NCBI RefSeq assembly: GCF_002934455.1
Contig: NZ_PTIR01000001.1
Location: 310,001 to 374,000 of the forward strand
Source: Trinickia symbiotica
GTDB taxonomy: Bacteria; Pseudomonadota; Gammaproteobacteria; Burkholderiales; Burkholderiaceae
Length of the DNA: 64,000 bases
Direction of reading: 5' to 3'
In this document: one piece after another, positions 42,917-51,588 of the stretch
Numbering within the stretch: position 1 is the first letter of the stretch
How the letters are laid out: every line of letters starts with the position of its first letter
Program-made: the position numbers and the translations under genes
Notes under the pieces: model-generated
Seen by the model: the letters and a program-made list of their open reading frames with translations, nothing else
Database searches by the model: none
What the model was told of the DNA's origin: nothing

Positions 42917-43549
42917 CTACTCGGCGACGAGCCCATGCCGAATCGAATAGCGAATCAGCTCCGCACTGTTGCTGAGCCCTAACTTCTGCATCAGCCTGCG
43001 CTTGTGCGTGCTGATCGTCTTTGCGCTCAGCGCGAACGCGTCGGCGATCTCGTTGATGCTTTTTCCCGCCGCCAAGAGGCGCAGAACTTCGAATTCGCGA
43101 TCGGACAGAATTCCATGCGGCGGTGTGTCGCCCGAGTGTCGCTCGAATACGATCGCGTCGACGAGCTGCGGATCGATGAACCGCCCGCCCGCGGCAAGCT
43201 TGTGGATCGCCGCCAGCAGAATCTCAGGATCGCTGTCTTTCGTCACGTAGCCCGAGGCGCCCGCGCGCAGCGCGCGCGAAACGACCTGCGCTTCGTTATG
43301 GATGCTGAGAATCAGGATCGGCATCGCCGGATACTCGGCATGCACGCGCCGGATCAGGTCGACGCCGCTGATGCCGGGCATTGTCATATCCAATGTCAGC
43401 AGATCGACCGCGTTCGCGCGCAGCTTCGCCAGCACGTCGGCGCCGCTCGCCGCTTCATCTACGACGATGGTGTCCGCCGCCGTCGCGACGATCTGCTTCA
43501 GTCCGCTACGCACGACGGCGTGATCATCGGCGATCAAGATTCTGATCAT
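42917..43549 (-). CDS. NarL/FixJ-family response regulator
   Basis: A 210-residue response regulator. The receiver domain (1-120) has the acidic pair Asp8-Asp9, phospho-acceptor in LTLDMTMPGISG and Lys in GYVTKDSD. The LuxR-type HTH (145-205) is LSDREFEVLRLLAAGKSINE then SAKTISTHKRRLMQKLGL. Its start lies 26 bases inside the 3' end of the REC-kinase gene, so the two are translationally coupled. It is the transcriptional output of the three-component locus 43524-47615. Confidence 0.94.
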   Translation of the reverse strand: MIRILIADDHAVVRSGLKQIVATAADTIVVDEAASGADVLAKLRANAVDLLTLDMTMPGISGVDLIRRVHAEYPAMPILILSIHNEAQVVSRALRAGASGYVTKDSDPEILLAAIHKLAAGGRFIDPQLVDAIVFERHSGDTPPHGILSDREFEVLRLLAAGKSINEIADAFALSAKTISTHKRRLMQKLGLSNSAELIRYSIRHGLVAE

Positions 43550-44795
43550 GTTGCTTTCCGCTATGGGTGTTGAAGGGAACGCTGATCGAGACGACGGTGC
43601 CCGACTTCGGAGCGCTGTCGATCTGTAACGAGGCGCCGATCAGCCTGGCGCGCTCGCGCATGCCGAGCAAGCCGTATGAATCGTGCTTGCTGGCGGCGAC
43701 CGCGGGATCGAAGCCGCGGCCGTTGTCGCTCACATGGAGCTCGAAACCCGCGTCGTTTCGCGTAACGGTCACATGCACACGCGTCGCATGCGCATGGCGC
43801 GCGACGTTCGTGAGCGATTCCTGCACGACGCGAAAAACCGCCGTGGCATGCGCGTCGCAGAGCACCGGCTCCGATGCGTTCATGAGGAACTGGCATGGTA
43901 TACCCGTCCGCTTGCCGAAGTCCTCGGCCAGCCATTCGAGCGCCGATGCAAGGCCGAAGTTGAGCGCGGCGGGCCGAAGATGGTTGGCCACATTGCGGAC
44001 CATCAGAATCGTCTTCTCGACGAGCTCGCGCATCTCCGCGACCCTCCTGAGCAGCTCGGAATCGGTCAGCTGCATCTTCAGCAGCGACACGTCCATCTTG
44101 AGGGCGGTCAGCAGTTGCCCCAGCTCGTCGTGGACCTCGAGCGCGATGCGCTTGCGCTCTTCTTCGCGAACGGCCTCCATATGCGCGCCGAGCTCGCGCA
44201 ATTGCTCGCGCGAGTCGAGCAGCTCGCGCTGCTGCGCGCGCAGGTCCACGTTGGCCCGCGCGAGCTCCTGGGTCCGCTTGGCGACGCGTGCCTCGAGCTC
44301 GTCCCGAATTCGCGAGAGTTCGCGCTCGGCACACTCTCGCACGGCCACTTCGTTCTCCAGGCGCCGGTTTTTCTCGACGAGCGTCCTGTGCATCGCGCGC
44401 ATCTCCAGATGAACGTTGATGCGTGCCATCATTTCATCGATCCGCACGGGCTTGGTCACATAATCGACACCGCCCGCATCGAAGCCTTCGACCATATGGT
44501 CGATGTCGTCGGCCGCCGTCATGAAGATCACGGGAATGTCGCGCGTGCGCCAATCGGCCTTCAATTTGCGGCATGTCTCGAATCCGCTCATGCCTGGCAT
44601 TTTGACGTCGAGCAATATGAGGTCCGGCAGCGAGAAGCGGGCGCGCTCGACCGCCTCCTCGCCGTCGAGCGCGATCAGGACGCGAAACCCGCGGTCCGTC
44701 AGATTGTCCACGACGACGCCGAGGTTCGCGGGCGCATCGTCGACGATCAGCAGCGAAGCCGGGGGAGACTGCGCCGTCATTGCGATGGCCGTCAT
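43524..44795 (-). CDS. REC-histidine kinase (HisKA_3 type)
   Basis: A 423-residue cytoplasmic protein. An N-terminal receiver domain (residues ~15-130, LILLDVKMPGMSGFE) is joined by a coiled coil (~135-215) to a NarX-type kinase: the dimerisation/His block is RKRIALEVHDELGQLLTALK and the ATPase has SDNGRGFDP and GLLGMRERA. It can thus receive phosphate from the hybrid-locus kinase encoded upstream and pass it to the NarL-type regulator. The start at 44795 has GGGAGCG upstream and overlaps the preceding stop by ATGA. Confidence 0.92.
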   Translation of the reverse strand: MTAIAMTAQSPPASLLIVDDAPANLGVVVDNLTDRGFRVLIALDGEEAVERARFSLPDLILLDVKMPGMSGFETCRKLKADWRTRDIPVIFMTAADDIDHMVEGFDAGGVDYVTKPVRIDEMMARINVHLEMRAMHRTLVEKNRRLENEVAVRECAERELSRIRDELEARVAKRTQELARANVDLRAQQRELLDSREQLRELGAHMEAVREEERKRIALEVHDELGQLLTALKMDVSLLKMQLTDSELLRRVAEMRELVEKTILMVRNVANHLRPAALNFGLASALEWLAEDFGKRTGIPCQFLMNASEPVLCDAHATAVFRVVQESLTNVARHAHATRVHVTVTRNDAGFELHVSDNGRGFDPAVAASKHDSYGLLGMRERARLIGASLQIDSAPKSGTVVSISVPFNTHSGKQHDQNLDRR

Positions 44796-46558
44796 GGCTC
44801 GCTCCCTGTATCGAGGTGCCGCTCGACGAAGGCCAGCAGCTGTTTCGACTGATAGGCCTGCGCCAATGCGTCGAGGGCCGCCGAAAACGAGGCGTGGCGT
44901 GCGTCGGCGGCGGCAATCGCTTCGGCCCAGCGACGCACGCCGCGCATGTCGCCCATCCGCGCGAGGCAATGAAGCTCATTCATTCGCTCGACGGCGGGCG
45001 TGGGCAACCGCTCGAGCGGCAAGCGGGAACGCTCGAGCGGCGCCCCATCGCGCGGCTGCCCGCGGCCCGCTTTCACCGCGGCCGGAAGATCGAAGCGGAA
45101 GACGCTGCCTTCGCCTATGCTGCTTTCGACTTCGATGTCCGCGCCCATCGCACGCACGAACTGGCGGCTGATCGCGAGTCCGAGACCGATGCCGGCATCG
45201 CGGCCGCCGGTGCTGGCCACTTGCTCGAACGGATGGAAGATCGTCTCGACCTGATCGGGATGGATGCCGATGCCCGTATCCCGGACCGCGAAGCGCACGC
45301 TGCCCGAGGGCGTGCATGTCACATAGAGGCCCACGACGCCGCGCGCGGTGAACTTGACGGCATTGGTCAGCAAGTTGAGCAGCACCTGCCTCAAGCGCCG
45401 TTCGTCGGCCCTCACGCAGCGGGGAACGTCGGGCGCGATCTCGCACACGAATGCGAGCCCTTTGTCGGCAGCCTTCATGGCGATCGCGCCGTGAATCGAT
45501 GCGACGACGGCGGCGGGCTCGACCTCGCCGATGTCCACGCGAAGCTTGCCCGCTTCAATCGTGGCGAAATCGAGCACGTCATGGATCAGCCCGAGCAGAT
45601 GCTCGCCGCAACGCAGGATCACGGACACCGACTCGCGCTGCGAATCGGAAAGCGTGCTGTCGCGCTTGAGATTTTGCGCGTAGCCGAGAATTCCGTTGAG
45701 CGGCGTACGCAACTCATGGCTCATGTTCGCAATGAAGGCGCCCTTCGCGCTGTTTGCCGCCTCGGCCGTGCGACGCGCCTCGCGCTCCGTCGCCGCATCG
45801 CGCTCGTCCAGATAAGCACGATGAAGACGCGCGCCCATCGCGTTGAACGCCGTCACCACACGTTCCAGCTCATCTGGCACGGGCGGACGCCTGCGATCGA
45901 GCACGAGCGGGCTCGGCGCATAACGATAGTCGTAGCGATCGACCGTGCGCGCGAGCGCCGTCAGATGCCGCATGACGATTCGATCGAGCAGGAAGGTGAT
46001 GAGGAGCGCCACGAGGAATGTATTCGCGGCTTGGTTGACGAGAATCAGCACGGCTGTTCGCATCAGAGACCGGTAGAGATCGTCGAGCGTCGCTTCGACG
46101 TGGAGTGTGCCGATCACGCGATCGGTGCCGCCCTGCACGCGCCGCACGATAGGGTAGTCGCGCGAGAAGACGGCCGCGCCGCCGCGCGTGCCGCTCGCGA
46201 TCACCATGGGCGACGGACCGATCTCGCGTACCTCGACGGCGCGAATATCGGCAAGACGTGCGATGCCGTCGACCTCGAGCTGGAGTTGCGCGCGATCGAG
46301 CCGCCAGAGCGCCTCGGCCAGGCTCGCACCATAGCTGCGTCCGATGTCCGAGAGCCGCTCTTCGACGAGCGCCGCGCCCTTGCGATAGTCGCGATCGAGT
46401 TGCACGGCAGTCAGCAGCACCGTCACCGCGCAACTGAACACGAAGACGATCGCGAGGAGCCGCACGACGACACTGCCGCGCAGGCGTGCAAACGGTCTGC
46501 GGGCAGCGGCTAGCGCGTTGAAGTTCATCATTCCGTTCGCGGAGAAACCGGTATGCAT
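44792..46558 (-). CDS. Membrane-bound sensor histidine kinase
   Basis: A 588-residue sensor kinase. A transmembrane helix lies near residues 30-50 (VVVRLLAIVFVFSCAVTVLL), followed by a periplasmic region (~55-165), a second helix, HAMP (~200-250), a HisKA domain with the phospho-His in FIANMSHELRTPLNG and an ATPase domain with RQVLLNLLTNAVKFT, RDTGIGI and GIGLGLAISR. A ~75-residue C-terminal extension has no recognised domain. The start is uncertain: ATGs at 46558, 46531 and 46528 are all possible. It probably reads the periplasmic protein encoded just upstream. Confidence 0.9.
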   Translation of the reverse strand: MHTGFSANGMMNFNALAAARRPFARLRGSVVVRLLAIVFVFSCAVTVLLTAVQLDRDYRKGAALVEERLSDIGRSYGASLAEALWRLDRAQLQLEVDGIARLADIRAVEVREIGPSPMVIASGTRGGAAVFSRDYPIVRRVQGGTDRVIGTLHVEATLDDLYRSLMRTAVLILVNQAANTFLVALLITFLLDRIVMRHLTALARTVDRYDYRYAPSPLVLDRRRPPVPDELERVVTAFNAMGARLHRAYLDERDAATEREARRTAEAANSAKGAFIANMSHELRTPLNGILGYAQNLKRDSTLSDSQRESVSVILRCGEHLLGLIHDVLDFATIEAGKLRVDIGEVEPAAVVASIHGAIAMKAADKGLAFVCEIAPDVPRCVRADERRLRQVLLNLLTNAVKFTARGVVGLYVTCTPSGSVRFAVRDTGIGIHPDQVETIFHPFEQVASTGGRDAGIGLGLAISRQFVRAMGADIEVESSIGEGSVFRFDLPAAVKAGRGQPRDGAPLERSRLPLERLPTPAVERMNELHCLARMGDMRGVRRWAEAIAAADARHASFSAALDALAQAYQSKQLLAFVERHLDTGSEP

Positions 46559-46682
46559 CGCCCGTATTTTGCACGTGTTCACGGCACCGCTTTCGCGCCA
46601 ATGGTCAGGAAAATCCGTCAAACGGCCGCGCAAAACGATGAATATCGCGTCAGAAAATCCTTACCCCGCGTTCCCCGCGCAC

Positions 46683-47615
46683 TCATTCGCTGAGCGACAT
46701 CCAGTACTTGTCGGGGATTTGCCGATCGGCGGCGGAGAGATACGGATTTGGGAGCCAGATGATTTTGCGCCGCGCGGGCTCCGTCACAGCAAGCGCGTTT
46801 TGGACATAGGGGTCGCTGTTGAAGAGCCGCATGTACGAGCCGTCCTCGTACGCGGCCGCGAGCCCTTTTTCGAGCGTCTCGGCAAGGCGCTCGTTCTGTT
46901 TGTTCGTATAGAAGATGAAGTCGGAGCGGTAAGCGAGGAGCAGATGGTCTTCGACGACGAGGTCCGGGTCGGCTGCGCGCCGGTCGGCCACCTCGGCATC
47001 GGCCTCGACGAGCCCGCGAGGGAAATAGTCGACCCGTCCCGCTTCCGTCATGTTGAAGAGCAAGTCGTAGGTCGACGTCTCGACCTTGAGGCCCGCGTTT
47101 TTGAGAATGCCGACATCCACCCAGCTGAAGCCCTGTCCTGCCGTCAACGTCTTGAGCTGATCCAGATCGTCGATACGATCGAATTCGGGCTGACGGTCCT
47201 TTCGTATGATGAAGACGCGCAATCCGATCAGGCCGCGATACAACGGAATTCGGATCGGTCGCAAGTTCGCCTCGTCGCGCGCCGACATGCTCGCCCAATG
47301 GAGATTGACGGTCTTGCCCTCGGCGAGCTCTCGCAGCGCGCGGGACCGCTCCATGACATCGCGCGAGGGTTCGATCGTGCAATCCGAATGCGTCTCGCTC
47401 ATCGCGAGCTGAATGAGGGCCTTGACGAACTCGGCTCTCCCGTCCACGCGGTTCGAAGCGCGCGGGTAGACGATCTTGAAGTGCTCCGCGAACGCGGGTG
47501 GCGACGCCATCACCAGCAGTGAAACGATCAGCGCGAGCCAGGCATGCCAGCGGCATGCCCCGCTCGCTCGAGCGCCGGCGGCGCAACGATGACGGACGAC
47601 TCGGGTGATGTGCAT
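46683..47615 (-). CDS. Periplasmic binding protein (SBP_bac_3-like), likely signalling
   Basis: A 310-residue protein with an N-terminal signal peptide (HAWLALIVSLLVMASPPAFA, cleavage near residue 43). The mature part resembles family-3 solute-binding proteins (FKIVYPRASNRVDGRAEF; IGLRVFIIRKDRQPEFDRID; DYFPRGLVEADAEV). No permease genes are adjacent. It precedes the sensor-kinase gene by ~125 bases on the same strand, so it probably presents a ligand to the kinase sensor domain rather than to a transporter. Confidence 0.82.
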   Translation of the reverse strand: MHITRVVRHRCAAGARASGACRWHAWLALIVSLLVMASPPAFAEHFKIVYPRASNRVDGRAEFVKALIQLAMSETHSDCTIEPSRDVMERSRALRELAEGKTVNLHWASMSARDEANLRPIRIPLYRGLIGLRVFIIRKDRQPEFDRIDDLDQLKTLTAGQGFSWVDVGILKNAGLKVETSTYDLLFNMTEAGRVDYFPRGLVEADAEVADRRAADPDLVVEDHLLLAYRSDFIFYTNKQNERLAETLEKGLAAAYEDGSYMRLFNSDPYVQNALAVTEPARRKIIWLPNPYLSAADRQIPDKYWMSLSE

Positions 47616-47958
47616 GAGGCAATTCAAAATCGGGCGGCCGGTAGAGCCGGCGGAAAACACGTCCCTGCGTGAACTCCATGGCCGCGAGCGGGGCCGCGGG
47701 ACGATGCATCGCAAGAAACGTCCGCGATGCGGATAGGAAAATGCCATAACGCGCTCCGTTCGGCTGTAAGGAATTCCCTAATCCAGAATGGAAAAAGCTT
47801 GGTTGTCCTAAAGATCCGGCGCCAATGGCCGATAAGAACGGCAGAAGCGGCCCCGAGCGCGAGAACGCGACAACAGCCGACGGCATGAGGCGCGCGCCGC
47901 GGTGGATTCGCGCAATACCCTCTCGCGCTTCCCCCGGGCCGCCCATGCCGGATTCATC
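47616..47958. promoter_or_regulatory. 343-bp divergent promoter region between binding protein and GGDEF genes
   Basis: It contains no supported gene. Its main feature is the sigma-28 promoter at 47809-47835 directed at the GGDEF gene. No clear promoter for the binding-protein gene was recognised. Confidence 0.5.
47809..47835 (+). promoter_or_regulatory. Exact sigma-28 (FliA) promoter
   Basis: TAAA (47809-47812), a 15-base spacer and GCCGATAA (47828-47835) match the FliA consensus TAAA-N15-GCCGATAA with no mismatch. Transcription would begin near 47843, about 115 bases upstream of the GGDEF gene. This ties the gene to the late flagellar/chemotaxis regulon. Confidence 0.8.
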
Positions 47959-49752
47959 ATGCTAAATACCTTGCTGGCGCGGATGCCGATGGGGCGCCGC
48001 TTCAACGTCGTGATCGCACTGGCGCTCGTGCCGATCCTCGCGCTTTGCTATTGGCTGCTTGCGCACGCATGGTCGGCATTCGTCGTGGCGGACAGATCCG
48101 AAAACAGTTTCATATCGCTGCGCGCGACGTTCGTCGTCATGGAAAAAGTGTCGGCCGAGCGGGGCCCGATGAACGCCGTGCTCGGAGAGGATGCGCCCAC
48201 ACCCGCCCCCCAGGCGGTCGCCCTTTCGCGTGCACGCCTCGCCAGCGACGAGTCGATCGCCGAGTTGACCGCCACGCTCGAGCCCATCGAATGCCGTCAG
48301 TGCGCCGCCGCGCTGACGATGGTGACGAAATGGAAAGCGCAGCTCGCACAGGCGCGCGCCAACGTCGACCGTCTCGCCCGCCAGCCCCGCGCGCTGCGCC
48401 GGGACGACGCCGTGCAAGCTGCCGTGCGGCAGATGTTCGCCGTCGTCGACGGCATCGCGCCTTTGCTGCTGTCGGAATCGACGACTGTCGCTCGCGGCGA
48501 CCCGGGCGCGCTCAATTGTCTGGTCATGGCAAGGCTCACGGCCGAGCTGCGGGAGCAGGCAGGACGTCTCGGCTCGCATCTGACGGGCGCGCTGGCCATG
48601 CGTCGGCCTTTGACGCTCGACGAGAAGCTCACGATCGAGCACACGCGCGGGCGGATCGACCAATTGCAGACCATGCTGGATTTGCGCATGGCGGACCACC
48701 CCGATCTCGCGACGCAAGCCTTCAATACGATGCATATCCGGTATTTCGGCGAGGGCGTGACCTACTTCCGAACGATCGAAGCGCTGGCGAGCCGGCCTGG
48801 CGGCGCGGACATCACGACCGCCGCGTTCGCGGAGCACTACGTCCCGGACATGAGCTCGATCGTTGCGTTTCGCGATGCAGTCCTCGATGCTGCGCAGGAA
48901 GAATTGCGACGCAACCGCGCGTTGAGCCTGTGGGCCTTCGCCGCGACGGGCACCGGCGAATTCGCGCTGCTTGCCGTGCTCGGCTGGATCGTGCGCAAGT
49001 TGCGCCGCGAGGTAGTCAGTCCGTTCGCCCAAGCCACGACGGCCATTCGCGCGATCGCCAGCGGCGATCTCACGAAGGAGGTCGTGGTGCCGTCCGTGCA
49101 CGGCGAAGTCCGGGAAATGTTCGACGCCATCCAGGTGCTGAAGGTCACGAGCGTCGAGCGCTCGCGGCTCGAAGCGGAACGGGTCCGCCTGATGCAGGAA
49201 CTCGCGCTCATGGCCGAGACCGATTCGCTCACGCGCCTCCTCAACCGTCGCGCTTTCGAAAAGCAGGCGCGAGCGCTTTGCGGCGAACCGCGGACCGATG
49301 CAACGTGGATCGCGCTCATCATGTTCGACATCGACCACTTCAAGCGGATCAACGACACCCACGGCCACGCGGTGGGCGACGAAGCGCTGCGTCTCGTGGC
49401 GCGCGCGAGCCGCCGGCATTTCGGTCGCTCGGAAATCGTCGCGCGCATCGGCGGCGAAGAGTTCGCCGTCATCACTCGCGTGCGCACCTGTAGCGACGCA
49501 CGGGATGCCGCCGAGCGCTTGCGCGAGGACATCGCCCGCATCGCGCTCCCGACCGATTCCGGCACGAGCTTCCGCATGACCGCAAGCTTCGGCATTGCCT
49601 TTGCCCAGCCGAAGGACGGCGCCGACGTCGCGCAACTGCTGAAGCAGGCGGACGGCATGCTCTATGAGGCAAAACTGGCCGGCCGCAATCGCGTCGTGGC
49701 GCAACCAATGCGCGCGGCCGATGCGCTCGAAGCCCCGCCGCCCAATGCGTGA
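47959..49752 (+). CDS. Membrane diguanylate cyclase (GGDEF)
   Basis: A 597-residue protein. The first helix (residues ~15-40) is followed by a large periplasmic, nitrate/MCP-like helical sensor (~45-330), a second helix (~335-355), HAMP (~358-410) and a GGDEF domain (~430-580). The catalytic motif is RIGGEEF, an active variant, and the metal Asp is in MFDIDHFKRINDTHGHAVGD. It makes cyclic di-GMP. The start at MLNTLLARMPMG was chosen as it precedes the membrane helix. The exact sigma-28 promoter upstream suggests expression with late flagellar genes. Confidence 0.92.
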   Translation: MLNTLLARMPMGRRFNVVIALALVPILALCYWLLAHAWSAFVVADRSENSFISLRATFVVMEKVSAERGPMNAVLGEDAPTPAPQAVALSRARLASDESIAELTATLEPIECRQCAAALTMVTKWKAQLAQARANVDRLARQPRALRRDDAVQAAVRQMFAVVDGIAPLLLSESTTVARGDPGALNCLVMARLTAELREQAGRLGSHLTGALAMRRPLTLDEKLTIEHTRGRIDQLQTMLDLRMADHPDLATQAFNTMHIRYFGEGVTYFRTIEALASRPGGADITTAAFAEHYVPDMSSIVAFRDAVLDAAQEELRRNRALSLWAFAATGTGEFALLAVLGWIVRKLRREVVSPFAQATTAIRAIASGDLTKEVVVPSVHGEVREMFDAIQVLKVTSVERSRLEAERVRLMQELALMAETDSLTRLLNRRAFEKQARALCGEPRTDATWIALIMFDIDHFKRINDTHGHAVGDEALRLVARASRRHFGRSEIVARIGGEEFAVITRVRTCSDARDAAERLREDIARIALPTDSGTSFRMTASFGIAFAQPKDGADVAQLLKQADGMLYEAKLAGRNRVVAQPMRAADALEAPPPNA

Positions 49753-49804
49753 GGTCTCGGGCCGGCGGCGGCCCCGCTCGGAGAACGGCGGGGCGAGAGC
49801 GCGA

Positions 49805-51583
49805 TCAATGCGGAAGAAGCGATCGCTCGCCGGCGAGCAGCACACCGGGCGTGCCGCGCTCGACGATGCGCCCCCCTTCCATCACGAGCACTTCGTCGAC
49901 CAACTCGGTCAGCGCGGAGAGCCGGTGCGTGATCAGCAGTACGCTGCGCCCCTCCATCAGCTCGATGACCGCGGCTAGCAGCGCGCACTCCGTCACGGTA
50001 TCGAGCCCCTCGGTGGGCTCGTCGAGCACGAGGATCGCTGCGTCCGTCAACAATGCGCGGGCAATGGCGAGGCGCCTCGCCTGGCCGCCCGAGAGTCGCG
50101 CGCCGGCCTCACCCACTTCCGTTTCGTAGCCCTCTGGAAGCGCTGCGATGAAATCGTGCAGTTGAGCACTGCGGCAAGCCGCTTCGAGCATCGCCTGATC
50201 CGCATCGGGCCGGGCGACCAGAAGATTGTCGCGAATCGTCGCGTTGAAAAGATAGGTGTCCTGAGCAACGACGGCGATGCGCGCGCGTATGTCATCGCCC
50301 GCGCACTCGCGCAGCTCCGCGCCGCCCAAGCGGATGCTGCCCGCCTGATAATCGTGGAATCGCAGCAGCACGTTTGCGACGCTGCTCTTGCCGGCTCCGC
50401 TCTCGCCGACTACGGCAATACGGCCGCGCGCCGGCAGATCGAACGAAATGTCGTCGAGTGCCCATGGTGCGTCGTCGCCGTAGCGCATCCGCACGTTGCG
50501 GAACAACAGATCGCTGCCCGACGGCAAGGCAGCAGCGTGCGCGGGATCCGCGACGGCCGGCTTCGCATCGACGAGCGCGAAGATACGGCGCGCGGCCGCG
50601 AGGCTTTCGCCCAGCACCTGCATGGCGAGCGGCAAAGGCAGCACGGCCTCGAAGCTCGCCAGCATCCACAGCGCAAGCATGACGAGATTGGCACCCGGCA
50701 TCGTTCCGTCGCTGACGCGCGGAATCGTCAGCAGCAACGTGCCCCCCATCGCGAGCGATGCCGATGCGGCGAGGACGCCTTGCGAGAAGCCGTTGAGCCT
50801 GCTCACGTCGCCTTGCGCCGTCGTAAGACGCTCGGACAAGCGATCCACGCGCTCGGCATAGAGAGGACCGCCCCCATAGACGCGCAGTTCGCCAAGCCCC
50901 TGGAGACTATCGACGATCGTCTCGCGCATTCCCGCACGCAGCGCGACGACCGCGCGCGATGGGCCGCTCGCGCGCGCGAAAAGGAGCGCCGGCAGTGCAA
51001 CACCGGCAAGAAGCAGAAAGGCGAGCAGCACGGCAGCGGCGGACGCATTGACCACTGCCGCCGCCGCCACGATCACGAGCGAGCCGAGCGCCGCCACGAA
51101 CACCGGTACGAAGACGCGCAGATAAACGTGGTTGAGACTGTCGATATCGGCCTGAATGCGGCCGAGAAGATCGGCGCCACGCAGATTGGACAGTCGGGCT
51201 GGCGCAAGCGGCTCGATGCGCACGAAGAACCAGACCCGCAGCTGGGCGAGCAGACGTAGCGTGGCCTCGTGCGTGACGAGCCGCTCGACATAGCGGCCCA
51301 CTGTTCGGACGATCGCGCAGGCGCGGATCGCCGCGGCCGGCGTGAAGTAGTCGAACGCCGCATGCGTCAGCCCCGCCAGCGCCATCGAAGCGATGAACCA
51401 ACCGGCGATCGCCATCAAGGCGACGTTCGCGAGCAGCGTGGCGAGCGACAGACCCGCCCCGAGGGCCATCCAGCGCCAGTAGGGGCGAAACAACATGAAA
51501 AGGCGCGCGAGATCGGTCCGCGCGTCGTTCCCTTCGCTTTCCGGCGATGCCGCGGCATCGCGTGGCAAATCCTTGTCATCCAT
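49805..51583 (-). CDS. cydC: Heterodimeric ABC transporter CydC (glutathione/cysteine exporter)
   Basis: A 592-residue membrane-ATPase half-transporter. Six helices span residues ~25-320. The nucleotide-binding domain has Walker A GESGAGKSS, signature LSGGQARRLAIARAL and Walker B ILVLDEPTEGLD. With CydD it exports thiols to the periplasm, needed to assemble cytochrome bd and c-type cytochromes. ATG 51583 starts just after the cydD stop; a TTG at 51598 is an alternative. It is divergent from cydAB, the oxidase it helps assemble. Confidence 0.94.
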   Translation of the reverse strand: MDDKDLPRDAAASPESEGNDARTDLARLFMLFRPYWRWMALGAGLSLATLLANVALMAIAGWFIASMALAGLTHAAFDYFTPAAAIRACAIVRTVGRYVERLVTHEATLRLLAQLRVWFFVRIEPLAPARLSNLRGADLLGRIQADIDSLNHVYLRVFVPVFVAALGSLVIVAAAAVVNASAAAVLLAFLLLAGVALPALLFARASGPSRAVVALRAGMRETIVDSLQGLGELRVYGGGPLYAERVDRLSERLTTAQGDVSRLNGFSQGVLAASASLAMGGTLLLTIPRVSDGTMPGANLVMLALWMLASFEAVLPLPLAMQVLGESLAAARRIFALVDAKPAVADPAHAAALPSGSDLLFRNVRMRYGDDAPWALDDISFDLPARGRIAVVGESGAGKSSVANVLLRFHDYQAGSIRLGGAELRECAGDDIRARIAVVAQDTYLFNATIRDNLLVARPDADQAMLEAACRSAQLHDFIAALPEGYETEVGEAGARLSGGQARRLAIARALLTDAAILVLDEPTEGLDTVTECALLAAVIELMEGRSVLLITHRLSALTELVDEVLVMEGGRIVERGTPGVLLAGERSLLPH

Positions 51584-51588
51584 GTCGT

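Noticed and set aside
42431-46664. CAGAAAATCCTTAC occurs at 42431-42444 and 46651-46664
   Set aside because: A shared 14-mer is expected by chance in 64 kb, and the two copies lie in unlike positions relative to genes.
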